NCBI RefSeq assembly: GCF_040958095.1
Contig: NC_091219.1
Location: 30,179,752 to 30,243,751 of the forward strand
Direction: 5' to 3'
Length of the DNA stretch: 64,000 nt
Origin: Procambarus clarkii
Taxonomy: Eukaryota; Arthropoda; Malacostraca; Decapoda; Cambaridae
The position numbers were made by a program, and so were the translations under genes. Shown here one piece after another: positions 20,703 to 31,979 of the stretch. Numbering within the stretch: the stretch's first letter is position 1; each line of letters starts with the position of its first letter. The notes beneath the pieces were generated by a model that was given only the letters and a program-made list of their open reading frames with translations, was not told where the DNA came from and searched no databases.

Positions 20703-21339
20703 CAGACCAAAGAGCCCCTGCGGGGCTTCCCGGGTCCCTAGTCACGCAATCTCGCTAAGGGAAGCTCAGGCAGGGTACTACTAACCAGCGCCCAAAGATA
20801 CCAATCAAACTGCTAAAGCTGAACCCCTAAACCCCTGGGATGTGTACACTCACAGGGGCCTAGTGCAGGACCACCAAGACATAAATGGGTTTGATCAAAA
20901 TAAAGGGGCAGAACACCTTCAATCCCCACCAGGCAGGAAAACAAAAACAAAAGAAAAACAGGACACTGTACCTAGGCAGAACAGAGTTGGCAACTATGAG
21001 AAGTGAAAACTAGCTGCACAGTACCCTGCGCCTCAACCAGTGACAAAACTATCCCCTACCAAGAGGCAAACAATAGTGCAAGAAACACCCCAGCTGACTC
21101 CACGGGCGGTCAATCACCGAGCAGCAAAAGACCTTGTGAAGGTAGACTCCAAGGCGACTTGTGGAAGGTGGCCCCAAGCCCCAAGGGCAGTACTTAGAGG
21201 GTGTCTAGGAAAGGGGACCCTAGGCACATGCAGCCCGAGTACTTGTAAATTAACACCTGGCTCATGCACCACCAATAAGACAGCACCACACTACAAGGCA
21301 CAAAACTGGAAGCATAGGAGCCAAAGGCGCATGACCTTG

Positions 21340-21770
21340 CCAGTTCACATCAGCCACAGTACTGGGGTGTGGATTGCCGGTGCAGGGATCTGGAACTACC
21401 CCCTTTTCCCCTCCCAGAGAGAGGGGAGGGGTTGTGCAGACGATGATACAGTGACGTTTTCATTTGGAAGGTCTGTCCACTAGTTCGGCTTTCAGTAGCA
21501 ATATTTTAACCAGAATAGGGGTTTGTTATGGGGCGCTTACCTTTCTGGGTGCCTGACCCAGTCGATGGCAGGCATAGAATACTTCCAACCACACTGGGGT
21601 TTCTATGGACCGTTGCTCCTCAAGGCTCTCTGAGGGGGAAGGGCAGGTTCTGGCTTGTGGTCCCTGGTAGGCCTAGAACTGCATGTGCATTCACTGATGC
21701 CAGGGTCTAATACATTCATATCAGCCCGGTTAGCTCCGGGAAAGCAAAGGGGCTCCCCCCCATTAAATAT
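21340..21770 (-). repeat. 5' terminal repeat of DIRS copy C
   Basis: Same repeat as 41-470 and 32880-33325, ending at AGCTCCGGGAAAGC next to GGGGCTCCCCCC. Contains the complement of CAGAAAGGTAAGC, that is, a potential splice donor in the element's own direction. Confidence 0.7.
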
Positions 21771-21779
21771 TACATTTTC

Positions 21780-22204
21780 AATTTGTTTGTGACCAGTAGA
21801 CAAATTTTTACATCATACAGTATATCACAAAGTGGAATAAAGAGAATCTACTTTTAATAATACAAAAAGAGTAGTTATATTTCTGTAAACTATAAAAATT
21901 TGATGAAAAATTAAAAAAAAATGAAGTTTAGTAACCAAGGCCTAAAAATGCCATACAGTATATGAACATCAGAAAAGCTTTTAACAATCAAGGCAGGCTG
22001 TTGATCTTCTAGGAAAGAACCTTGGAAAAAGAGACTGGAGTGGGACAACAAGCCAGAAGAGCTGGGAACAAAGGCTGAACTGGCCACATGGATTCCGAAG
22101 GATGTAGCCTGCAAAGGTCTCCAACATGTCAAGCACAGGATAAGGCAGCATGGGAGAAAAGTGCATACAAGATCACTGATAACTGTCTGGCAAAATGCAC
22201 CCAC
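21780..22204. other. Intron sequence, nothing recognised
   Basis: Unassigned sequence between two DIRS copies. Open frames are short and show no known motif. Confidence 0.4.
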
Positions 22205-23515
22205 TGCAAAAAACCAGCGCTGAATGTAACGAAACTTCCATTTTCTGGGTGAGAAAATAGGTGAAAACTAACTGTGCAGTACCCTGTGCCCCTACCAGTG
22301 ACAAAAACTACCTCCTACCCAGAGACAAACAAGGGCAACACGACCCCAGCTGATTAAGGGCGGCCAAGTACCGAGCAGGAAAAAAGACAGCGGAGGTAGA
22401 TCCCAAGGTGACTTGTGGAAGGAGGCCCCTGAGCCCCAAGGGCAGTACTCACTGGGCACTTAGGGAAGGAAACCCTAGGAACATGCAGCCCGAGTACTGT
22501 TGAATATTACATCTGGCTGACACACTACCTGTAGAGACAGACCATGCCACAAGGCACAGTACAGTAACTGAAAAAACCGGAGCCAGAGGCACCTGACCAG
22601 CCAGTATCACATCAGCCAAGTTGAATCGGCGGTGTGGGGGGTCTGTGGCTTCCCCTTCCCCCCTCCCAGGGGAGGTGGTAGGGGGTTGCACATGTATGTA
22701 CAGGTAATCCCACTTCGACCAGTCCTACCAAAAGGCATCTACCACGACAGCCTTGCAGTCGGGGAAGGGTGCCACATAGATCGGGAGACGCTGAAATCGA
22801 TCGTATTATCTGGCAGAGCCAAAAAATGTTGTCGGCGTAGATCGTCCATTCCGTGGACAGAGGAATGAACCGAGACAGGCCATCCGTCAGGACGTTGGAC
22901 ACTCCCTGGATATGAAACCCACTAAGAGCCAAACCCTGAGAAGTCAGCAGACGAGCCATTCGAAGTGACCATCCCCAAAGAGGCAAGGACAGAAGAGAAC
23001 CCCTGCAGTTCAGGTAATGAATCATTGGAGTCCGAATGGAGCCAGATGGTCGAACCCAGAGTGACTTGAACCCTCCGAAGCGAAAGCCAAACCCCTGCGA
23101 AAATCCTGCACTGTGCTGCGAGCCCAACAAAAGTATAAACCCCACTGTCCCTGGCTGGCTTGGTGAGCACTGGTCACAAAGCCCAAGCTGATAGACGACG
23201 CGTCCGTGAATACATCAAGCGTTTGGGTAGGCGCCAAGGCACTGAACCTCGAAAAACCCCGAAGAGAAAGCCAGCGGTGCAGCAACTGATGCAAGGCCCC
23301 CAGAGGATGAACCCAGCAATCGCAAGAGAAGCGGAAGGGGCAGTCCTGAAGGAACCAGAGTAGACGCCGTAGCAAAACCCGACCCAGCGAGTAGACCAGC
23401 ATGGCGAAGTTCAAACTCCCGCACAACTGCTTGAGCAACTGCTGAGTGACCGGGGACCCCCCCCTCCCCAGAAACAGGCCAAGGCGGGACCACAGCCACA
23501 GCAACGCCTGGCACA
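22205..23515 (-). mobile_element. Rearranged DIRS-like copy: leader joined directly to RNase H
   Basis: 22260-22690 is the 5' leader, reaching the start of the G/C-rich terminal repeat. At about 22690 it joins sequence from the RNase H region instead: GVSNVLTDGLSRFIPLST (about 22850-22905), TLDVFTDASSISLGFVTS (about 23170-23225) and SLNFAMLVYSLGRVLLRRL (about 23360-23420). The gag and most of the RT are missing. RNase H blocks are partly open in one frame from about 23520 to 23022. Confidence 0.65.
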
Positions 23516-24310
23516 TGTGGCAGAGCTTCATGCTCTTCTCAAGCGCAGTAGTTTTTGCTCCTATGGTCGTGGTCATAGGTTTCTTCGTCTGCAGCTGTCT
23601 CCCTTTTTCTGGCGAAAGATGTGCCTGCTGCTTTCCGAAGGGGTCCTTGGGTTCTTGTCTCGACTTCGTGTTGAGGAGTGGTGCACTGTCCGCCTCCCGG
23701 GTATGTCCCCTTGTTTTCTTGGGTAGTCTTTGGTGAAATAGCTCCGGGAAGCCGTAGGGGCTCCCCCCAGAAAACCAGCGTTGAATGTAATGAAACGCCA
23801 TTTTCTGGGCGAGTCCCGGAGGCTCCCCGGCACCCTCCCGCCCTCCGGTCGGCGTTTTTTTCGCGGTTTTGATATCCAGCCTCGGGACTGGGGCGGGGAT
23901 CGCCAGCGTGTGGGTCTGGGGCTTCCCCTTCCCCCTCCCGGGGAGGGGGGGAGCTGCGCAGACATGCAGCGCGGCTCATTGTGACGTCATGCTTGTTAAT
24001 TCGTTTTTCTTGGGGAGTTCTGTCCACTCGTTTGTCGAATTTTGTTGTTAACCAGAATAGAGGGTTTGTTTTGTGGCGCTTACCTTTCTGGGTGCCTGTC
24101 CCAGTCGATGGCAGATATAGAATGCTCCAAATCACATGTGCAATTCTATGGGCCATTGCTCCCCGTGCCTCTCCGAGGGGGCCAGGTTCTGGCTCGTGGT
24201 TCCCGGTAGGCCTAGAACTCCACCCACATCGACTAATGCAAAGCAGTTAGGGTATCCATATCAGCCATGGATAGCTCCAGGGAGCCGTTGGGGCTCCCCC
24301 AAGAAAAAAC
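23516..24310 (+). mobile_element. DIRS recombinase fragment plus 3' terminal repeat, opposite orientation
   Basis: Plus strand: MAELHALLKRSSFCSYGRG and SPFFWRKMCLLLSEGVLG (23517-23660) match the recombinase block of copy B. The terminal repeat follows with TTGAATGTAATGAAACGCC at 23782 and ends at AGCTCCAGGGAGCCGTTGGG near 24295. It abuts a minus-strand RNase H fragment at 23515, so the copy is internally inverted. Confidence 0.65.
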
Positions 24311-24785
24311 AAAACTACCACCCCATGACTAAAAGTGAAGAGAACCCTAAACAGACAGCTGACACAGTCCCTTATGCCTGCCAACTGGTGTCACTTGTCA
24401 CCACACCATATGGAGTAAAGCAAGCAGCTTGGGAACTACTCCTGCAGCTACAGCAGTAGACAACAAGATCAAGGAGCAAGAATCCCCAGATCAAGATCAA
24501 CTGGTAACTGCTCAATGAATATCGCTTGCATCTCTCAGGAATAGAAAAACCCCATCACGTGAATGAGTTTTGTAGTCCACCACAATCAATACTCGAGACA
24601 ACTTGGGCACTTTAAAGCAGAGATGTCATGTACCTTTTGTAGAAAAGGCAGGAACAAATAGAGCCCTTGACAGCCGAGACTGAAAAACCCCAAAGCAAGA
24701 CCTTAAAAACCAGGGTGCTTCCTTTCATTCAACTGCCTGTATGTCAAAAAAGCTTTCCCTTGTCCAAAGAAAATAAGAAGTTGTC
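24311..24785. other. Intron sequence, nothing recognised
   Basis: No coding motif or repeat seen. It lies between a DIRS repeat and a Penelope element. Confidence 0.4.
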
Positions 24786-25045
24786 CAAACCACACACTAG
24801 AAAATGAAGGGATGACGACATTTCGGTCCTGTCCTGGACCATTCTCAAGTCGATTGTGATGAGGACAGGAGTCAAGGCAATAAATAGGCAAGAGAAAGAT
24901 GAGGAGAAGAGAATCTTAAGAAAAAGCAAGGCAAAAGGTACGCACAGTAAGGTGTAATAAAAGGGATAGTAATAGGAATAAGAACATAAGAACAAAGGTA
25001 ACTGCAGAAGGTCTATTAGCCTATACGAGGCAGCTCCTATTTATA
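24786..25045 (-). repeat. Penelope terminal repeat, left copy
   Basis: Inverse of 26095-26375. Shared blocks in complement include CTAGTGTGTGGTTTGG, GACTTGAGAATGGTCCAGGA, GCCTATTTATTGCC and TTTTGTTCTTATGTTCTTA. Differences are mostly single bases and small gaps. Confidence 0.85.
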
Positions 25046-25154
25046 CCAAGCCAATAAGCAGGGGATAGTAAAAAGTAAGGGATCGTAAGAGAAAACAAGG
25101 GAAGAAAAAGAAAGAAGGAAGGAGAAGAAAAGAGAATGGAAGGGTAAGCTTATG

Positions 25155-26050
25155 TTAGGTCACATTTGTTAGAAAGTTTAGAGCATTTGCATATATACCT
25201 GTGAAAGGAAAGAGTAAACAGCAACAAAGACAGGACTCAAGTTCATGTTCGTGTATTAGAGCCGATTCAACAAGACGGCAGCTGCGTAAAGTAGAGGCAA
25301 CAAAGATTATTTTGGAGGAAGACCAATCAATAGAATGATTAGAATCACTAGGATGACAGAAGAGAGCATTGTTTGTCTGCAGACTTAACACTTCTTTTGT
25401 GTTCTTAAAGTCTTTCATTAAGTGTACGGCCAGTTTCACCAAAGTATTGGAGAGGACAAGACGAACATGAAATAAGAGTAGACACCAGCAGCATTAGAAG
25501 CAGGGCAGTGTGAATTAGATTGCTATGAAGTGTGTTAATTTGTCGAAAGGCGAGCTTAATGTCAAGAGGACGAAAGGTATTGGTAAAAGTTTTGAGTTCA
25601 GATATGAAGGGAAGGCAGAGCACAGTGCTAGCTACTAGTGTTGGAAGCAGGTTTAGGATGAAAATTTTTTTTGTTTAGCTTGAGAATAGGCACAGTTGAT
25701 AAAATGCAAAGGGTAACCAAGGCGAGAGAATGATTTGTAGATAAAGGCGATTTCAGAATCAAGAAACTGAGGGTCACTGATGCGTAGAGCACAGAGGGAG
25801 AGAGAGACGAGGACACTTTTCTTAACAGGAGGATGGTAGGAAAAGAAGTGAATGTACATGCCACTATGCATGGGTTTGCGGTAGACAAAGACAGAACCCG
25901 GTCACAGAGCTGTGAACGTGAACGTCAAGAAAAGGAAGGAGGGAATTAGATTCCCATTCAACTTTGAAATGGATAGAAGGAGCCAGATTGTTACGAGAGG
26001 AGAGAAAGGCTGGAAAAGACCAAGGTCATGAGGCCATAAAGCAAAGATGT
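25155..26050 (-). pseudogene. Penelope RT C-terminus and GIY-YIG endonuclease, decayed
   Basis: From right to left on the minus strand: GMYIHFFSYHPPVKKSVLV with LCALRISDPQFLDSE and LGYPLHFINCAYSQAK (25660-25870), an RT C-terminal block typical of Penelope. Then CPLQYFGETGRTLNERL (about 25410-25460), the GIY-YIG core with YFGETGR, and after a frameshift SLQTNNALFCHPSDSNHSID and STLRSCRLVESALIHEHE (25230-25390). The nuclease would nick target DNA for priming. Frameshifts at about 25440 and 25640 inactivate it. Confidence 0.78.
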
Positions 26051-26094
26051 CATCAGCATAGTGAAGCCAGAGAGAGAGACGAGTATTAATAGAA

Positions 26095-26375
26095 GCTGCC
26101 AGAATATAAATAGGAGCTGCCTCATATGGGCCAATAGGCTTTCTGCAGTTACTTTTGTTCTTATGTTCTTAGTCCTATTATTATTCCCTTATTACACCTT
26201 ACCTTGTGTACCTTCTGCCTTGCTTTTTCTTCCTCTAAGATTCTCTTCTCCTCATCTCTCTCTTGCCTATTTATTGCCTCGACTCCTTTCCTCATCACAA
26301 TCGACTTGAGAATGGTCCAGGACGGACCGAAACGTCGTCGTCCCTTCACTTTCTAGTGTGTGGTTTGGTCAACAT
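26095..26375 (+). repeat. Penelope terminal repeat, right copy
   Basis: Inverse of 24786-25045. Contains the hairpin core GGTCC-AGGAC-GGACC followed by GAAACGTCGTCG near 26314-26340. Confidence 0.85.
26301..26345 (+). ncRNA. Possible hammerhead-ribozyme core in Penelope terminal repeat
   Basis: The order CTTGAGAAT, stem GGTCC / GGACC with loop AGGAC, then GAAACGTCGTCG resembles the hammerhead plan (CUGANGA, stem II, GAAA, stem III). Penelope terminal repeats in several animals are known to carry minimal hammerheads. The first core box departs from consensus (UUGAGAA for CUGAUGA), so self-cleavage may be lost. The other repeat has a related version at 24811-24855 on the minus strand with GAAATGTCGTC. 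Confidence 0.35.
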
Positions 26376-26806
26376 ATTACTCCCACGTTATTGTGACTCC
26401 TCATCTGCAAAATAAGAAGTTGTCTGCCACACAGAATGAAGCTGAGACCTTGTACTGTACCATATCCAGGAAACAAAAGAGGAACCATACTCAATAGTTA
26501 GGATCAAATTCATCCATCTGGTCCTGATTTCACAGCAAAATCCTGAGGGGAAAAGACATAGTAGACAAAGACAGCCTAAAAAAAAAAAAAGAAAAAAAAA
26601 GGAGGTAGGACAAGGGGACATCAGTGGAAACTGGACATGCAACTGAATTGTAGAAAGAAAGTTCTCACTCACTGTATGGGTGGTAGGCATGTGGAATGCA
26701 CTCTAGGAAAATGTTGAAGCCCATTCCATATACAAATTTAAGAAGTAATATGATGAAACATGGATGTTGAGGGGGGGGGTAATTAATGCATCAGGTAAAA
26801 ATGCAT
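26376..26806. other. Intron sequence, nothing recognised
   Basis: Contains an A-rich run at 26579-26600. No coding motif or repeat family recognised. Confidence 0.4.
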
Positions 26807-27060
26807 CACCCACTACTTCGTGCAGCAACCCCCCCCCTCCCCAAAATACTTCGTGCAGCAACCCCCCCCCCTCCCCAAAATACTTCGTGTAGCTCGTCCT
26901 CCCACTACTTCGTGCAGCTCGTCCTCCCACTACTTCGTGCAGCTCGTCCTCCCACTACTTCGTGCAGCTCGTCCTCCCACTACTTCGTGCAGCTCGTCCT
27001 ACCACTACTTCGTGCAGCTCGTCCTACCACTACTTCGTGCAGCTCGTCCTACCACTACTT
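26807..27060. repeat. 25-bp minisatellite near RTCB exon 2
   Basis: About ten copies. The later eight are near-identical 25-base units, CCCACTACTTCGTGCAGCTC followed by GTCCT. The first two are variants with a C-run and CCAAAATACTTCGTGCAGCA. It ends about 135 bases from an RTCB exon, on the intron side of its donor. Confidence 0.9.
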
Positions 27061-27195
27061 CATAACACCAGATGTGTAATGTCTTGTGAATTGTCACATA
27101 GAAGCAAAGTTCATTCATTCACTCATTAAAAACAAAAAACATTTCTCAATATATTTAACAAGATAATTAAAAAACAATGATAATTAAAAACTTAC

Positions 27196-27391
27196 CAATA
27201 GCAAAGCCATATCCTGAGTGAACATCAGGCAAACCAACAGATTTTCCAACAATGCCAGGAAGAGCAGCAACATTTGCAATCTGCTTCATACCAGGTAAAA
27301 AGCCTCCAATTGATCCTGGACGGCAAGCATTCCTCAACTCGTCAAACATTAATTTTTCAAGATGGTCATTTACATAAAATATCCCTTCTAC
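27196..27391 (-). CDS. RTCB: RTCB RNA ligase, coding exon 2 (residues 33-98)
   Basis: Minus strand: acceptor TCTTTGCAG ending at 27392, 196 coding bases, donor GTAAG at 27191-27195. Product: [65 protein letters not shown](G). It aligns gap-free with animal [19 protein letters not shown] sequence is a family hallmark. Phase 0 in, 1 out. Intact. Confidence 0.97.
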
Positions 27392-28890
27392 CTGCAAAGA
27401 TAGAAAATTAACATATATATTACAGTATTTAAAATAAAAGTCAACAATTGGGCAATATTCTTGCATATTCTCAAGTTACTTGCCCTATATTTTCGATTAA
27501 AAAATTAACTCAAAGAAGGGTTTTCAAACTGGGCTCCTATGGTGGCTCCCTCTTGCTGGCCACCTGGAAAACTACTCCCAGTTTGAGTCATACCAAACCC
27601 TTGCAAGTTATTATGAGCCTACTGCAGACCAGACGCCAAAATATGTTCCCTCTATAGATGCAAGGAGCCGAGGAGACTAGATCACTCAGGCCACTAGATC
27701 ACTAGATCAGACAGGGTTGTCTTCCTTGGTGGGTTCAGGTTGCCATCCCCAAAAAACTCCTTCTGTGGAGGGTCCCCACCCTAGGCAGTACATGGGTCTT
27801 TGATTCCTCTATGAAGCTCTGTGCACAGGGGTAGGGGTGGGGGTGGTCTGGGTTATTCTTCCTTGAGGAGTCACACAGGAGTTAGAATGTTTGTTTCACA
27901 GTGAAATTTGCAACCTTCACAGTCCCATTTATCCGGAAGCCACATTCAGTGTTAGTTGTTCTGTTCAGTGAGTAGCCCGTTGTACCCGGTGTTCCTGCTT
28001 ACCTTTTATCTTTGGAAACTGGCAAGATTCTGGCAGTCTTCAGTAGAGTTCAGGGCCAGGATTCATTGAGTAGTTACACAAGTACTTATGAACCTGTACA
28101 GTCAATATTTAGCGGCTTTGTTTGCATTTATTAAACAGTTTACGAGCACCAAAACTTTCCAATCAAATTTTGTTATTATTATAAACAGCCTCCTAGTACT
28201 TCACTGCTCAAACTATTTAATAGATGTAAACAAAATCGCCAACGACTGAGAAAAGATGTACAGGTTCGTAAGCACTTGCATTACTGCTTGGTGAATCCTG
28301 GGCCACGATTGGCTGGCCTTCTGAGCTTGCCCTTCCAAGTTGCAAGTTTAAAGTATGTGCCTTGGCCTTATTGCATAGTGATTGTCACTCTTACTACCTC
28401 TACTTTGCCATCTAATTGGGTGGATAATCTCTGCATCAGTGAAGCCTGCAAATATTATTCACTGTCTGTTTTGACTCTGCTTCCATCCAGTTTGGGAAGG
28501 GGTCCCCATCCTTTAGGGGTGTCCCACTCTCCTCCTATACACTCCTCCCCATCTCAGTCCTCTCTGGCCCTACCCAACCCTACATATACTGGTATCATTT
28601 GTGTCATGGGCTAATCAGCCAGCTACAGTTTTACGGTTCTGTTATGTTATGGTGTGGTGTTGACGGGATGCCCATGTTGGCCATCTTGTGTTTTCTTGAT
28701 TCAGAATTAGGGCAATTCGTGAGTTTTCCACCTGTTTTCCATCTTGCCCATGTTTCTTTTTCCAGGTCCTATTTTGGGGACCTGGATCTGGTGTTTCATT
28801 GTGTTTGGGCTTCGAAGGTTGCTCCTTCCACATGGCCGAGAAGGCAGTTTAGGGACCAGAATAATTTGCCTACACCAAAGCCTGACAATA
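27392..28890. other. Intron sequence, nothing recognised
   Basis: About 1.5 kb of mixed sequence upstream of RTCB exon 2. No domain, RNA gene or tandem repeat is recognised. A short run of CACTAGATCA copies lies at 27675-27710. Confidence 0.4.
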
Positions 28891-30232
28891 TAAAGCCCCA
28901 AAATGCCAAGGACCACATCGCACCCCCGAGGTTCAGACAATGAACCACCGGGGAACAGTCCGAATGAAGCCAGATCGTTGATCCGCGAGTGACACGAATC
29001 CTCTGGAGTGACACCCACGCAACCGCGAACTCTCGCACCATGCTGTGAGCCTGACTGAAGGACAGATCCCACCGTCCCTGGCCGGCTTGGTGAGCACTTT
29101 CCACAAAGCGTCAGCCAAGAGACGACACGTCCGAGAACACATCGAGCGAGGGCTCAGGTAGGCGCCAAGGCAATGAACCTCGAAAAACCCGAAGAGAAAG
29201 CCGGCAATGCAGCAAGCGATGCAAAGCCCCCAGGGGCCAAAGCCAGCCATTGTGAGAGGCTGAAGGGATGTCCCCGAAGGAACCAGAACAGCTGACGAAA
29301 CTTCGTCGGCCATCATGGCAAAGTTCAGGCTACCACACAAATCCTCGAGCAATTGCCGCTTGACCCAGGAGTCCCTTAGGAACAGACAAAGGCAGTAACG
29401 CAGCCAAAGAAGAGCAGCGGGAGGAAGAGACAAGGAAGCGGTCCGAGTGTCCCACACAAGACCCAGCCAAGACCGAACCCGAGGGGGAACCAGATGGGAC
29501 TTCCACCAGTTTATCAGGAACCTGAACCCGGCAGGCTGGGAAAGAATCAAATCCCTGGCGAGCAGACACGAGGACTGGCTAGGAGGCCAAACCAGCCAGT
29601 CATCGAGATAGGTGTTTGGGTTCTGGCCTAACAGAAGGAGGTGGGCCACAAACCCCTGACAAAATACGGCGTGTGAAAATGCGAGGCGCCAGATACAAGC
29701 CGAATGGAAGGCAACGAAAGCGGTAATCCTGATGCCTCACAACAAAACTCAAGCCAGTTCCTGAACCTCGGATGAATCAGAATGTGCCAATATGCGTCCT
29801 TGAGGTCCAGGGACATCATTGAAGAGTCCAGCTCCAACAGAAGACGGACCTGGGACAGAGTAGTCGTCCAAAAGGAGGGGCAATAAACCCACGGGTTCAG
29901 ACAGGACAAGTTCAGTATGAACAGGAGGTCCACACAGTCCTGTTTCGGGACTGGAAACAAGCGGGAAACCCACCTAAGGGACGAGGACGTTTCGACCACC
30001 CCCAAGCGAACCCACTCCAATATGACCCAACAGCGCAGGAGAAGAGGCCTGCCCCGCCAGCCCCGAACCCACCAAACGGAGCAGCAGCCACCCAACACCA
30101 CCGCAGGCCACAGGAGACGACCCGAAAGGCCCACAAATCATGGGACCAGGCACGAGCAAACAGAGCGAGCCTCCCCCCGATCGACCCGCCAACGGGACGA
30201 ACCGCAAAAGGGCCGACGCACCTTACGAGCAT
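28891..30232 (-). pseudogene. DIRS RT-RNase H remnant (copy D)
   Basis: Minus strand: RT blocks PVPKQDCVDLLFILNLSCLN and DLKDAYWHILIHPRFRNWLE (29770-29960), NTYLDDWLVWPPSQSSCLLA with an intact YLDD (about 29540-29615), then an RNase H remnant with AHSMVREFAVAWVSLQRIRV and TIWLHSDCSPVVHCLNLGG (28930-29050). Frame is open from 29649 to 28933 but the first RNase H Asp region is scrambled. It is cut at 30233 by a piggyBac-type insertion and continues at 31980. Confidence 0.75.
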
Positions 30233-30236
30233 TTAA

Positions 30237-31979
30237 CACTTTCGCGCTCTCGGCGCTCAAAAAAAATCAATACCCCAGATGCTTTCGGCACTTCGCGCGC
30301 CTACGCGGTAAGACCGAAAAAGTGTACACTCTTTTGACTGTCCTGACAATAATTGAAGGCGCACGTATTTAAATTTGGTATCACTGTGTTCGCAATGAAA
30401 TTGTCTATAAGAGCATACCTATAAAATGCCGCCCAAGCATAAGGAGTATCAACACCAAATAAAAAACTATGCAGATCACTCGCCGAGAGCACCAAACAGC
30501 AACAAAATGTTTCCACTCTCTTAATGGTTGTGAAGCCTACAGTTGTCCTACATCGCTAATTTTGGTATCATTGGAATCGCAATAAAATTCTCTACACGGA
30601 CATATGCATATGAATGTTTAATATAGGTAATTGCCCACCCGCAAGAGTGTGTGAAGTGGAGAGTAGTTAGCCGCGAGCGCACTGGCGAAAACACAGGGGG
30701 GAAATCATGCTTGGAAAGTTTACATTTATACGTTTCCTGACCCTACTTTTCTATGTACGTATTTCTTTTTTATACCAATGTGTTCGCAATAAAATTTTCT
30801 GTAAGATGAAATGTATAACATTTGTACAAAGCATGTGTAAGAGAAGCGCCAAATATAGAACCACGTCGCTCAGTATGCGTTCGCGGCAGAAACGAACGCA
30901 TTGTTTTCGTTCGTTTGATGTTTGTCATGTTTATACTTGTTGAAACATATTATAATTTGTATGACGGTGATCGCATTAAAATTCCCTACACAGACATATA
31001 CATAACACATACAAATATTTCCCACGTGTTGGATATATCAACGGCTAAAGGGAACCCACTGCCACACGGCCGCCACACCCAGAGCCACACCTGCCACACC
31101 CCCAAACATACTTTGTGTTTTTTTTTTTTTTTTACTCATAGAAGTTTATGTGATATAATATTCATTCTGGTCCCAAAAAATTCGCAAATAAATTCTCTAC
31201 AAAACGTATATAATATAACTTCTTATAGATAAAAAATTCCAAATAGGTGTACTTACCCTGTCTATGTTGATTGAAGATCAACAGTTGAGCATTTTTTCTT
31301 CACTCCACCATCTTCAGGCTTCTGATCCTGAAGTTGCTCATCTGATGTTTCTTAGGTGGAGTGAAGCTGTTGCCGGTGGTTATTTTTTCTCCACCCAAAA
31401 TATCTTTCTTCGGTGGTACCTTGTGTAGCAAGGCACAGTGCCACATCACAAGTTTTACATCCATATATCACGTCCCTCCTTTTGCCAGACTTGAAACAAA
31501 CACGGCATCTTTTTTTTAGCCAAGTGCACGAGTTCATGCGTCAACTTGTAGTTGAGACGTTGTTCTGAATCTATAATTCTTGTATTTCTTGGATGCACTG
31601 GAGGAATATTGTCTTCTACAGGAACCACCAAACTTGTAGTAGAATCTTCTATGAAATCAGAAACATCAATTGGTTCTATGTCCTCAATGTCCATTTCAGA
31701 ATTTGTGGTTGATGAGTGGGCTTGAGGTGTTGAGGTGAACAGAGGACGCCTCGCACCAGATGGCCCGGGTGTTGAAACTGCCGCGTCAGCAGGAGGAGCT
31801 GCGCTGGCATCTATGTCGGGAACATGTGGTATGCTTGTTGTTGTTGGCCATTCCTCGTTGTTCCACGCCAATAAGGCTGAGTCATAAGGCTAAGGCCAAT
31901 CTGAGAGTATCCCCATCCATTTCGGTTAAAAAATGGAATTTATAGAAATATTTTTTCGATGGACGAGAAAAGTAGGCTG
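30237..31979 (-). mobile_element. piggyBac-type element, second copy, with transposase tail
   Basis: Left end is TTAA (30233-30236) then CACTTTCGCGCTCTCGG, the same end as the MITE at 3465-4548 in reverse. 30237-31230 is a close inverse copy of that MITE. 31250-31870 is additional and holds a piggyBac transposase C-terminal remnant. The right end breaks off near GAAAAGTAGGCTG at 31979, losing about 75 terminal bases and its TTAA. Confidence 0.8.
31352..31871 (-). pseudogene. piggyBac transposase C-terminal remnant
   Basis: Two overlapping minus-strand frames. One, from 31871, reads an acidic, Ser/Pro/Ala-rich stretch and then RIIDSEQRLNYKLTHELVHL. The other ends with CRVCFKSGKRRDVIYGCKTC then DVALC, the Cys-rich zinc-binding tail of piggyBac transposases (C-x2-C ... 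Y-x-C-x2-C-x4-C). The DDD catalytic core is absent. A frameshift at about 31490-31530 joins the two. Confidence 0.65.

Larger units (their letters stand above)
13752..21770 (-). mobile_element. DIRS-like retrotransposon copy C, near full length, with nested insertions
   Basis: Reading right to left: 5' terminal repeat (21340-21770), untranslated leader (20720-21330), ORF1 remnants (20100-20702 and 17527-17964), RT (16855-17456), RNase H and following region (15640-16870), tyrosine recombinase (14330-15640) and 3' inverted terminal repeat (13752-14310). A LINE A copy (17983-20090) and a fold-back of LINE 3' sequence (15047-15515) interrupt it. This order (gag, RT-RNase H, recombinase between inverted repeats) is diagnostic of DIRS-like elements. 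All frames are broken. Confidence 0.75.
24786..26375 (-). mobile_element. Penelope-like element with inverted terminal repeats
   Basis: Minus-strand remnants of the Penelope reverse transcriptase and GIY-YIG endonuclease lie between two ~260-280-base terminal repeats (24786-25045 and 26095-26375) in opposite orientation. Penelope elements often carry such pseudo-LTRs and encode RT plus GIY-YIG nuclease. The RT is strongly shortened, so this is a 5'-truncated, decayed copy. Boundaries are set by the outer ends of the repeats (AAACCACACACTAG / CTAGTGTGTGGTTT). Confidence 0.8.

Noticed and set aside
30822..31232. Frame of 136 codons shared with 3559-3969 in inverse
   Set aside because: Conserved only because both are copies of the same piggyBac MITE; it includes simple-sequence stretches and no known domain.
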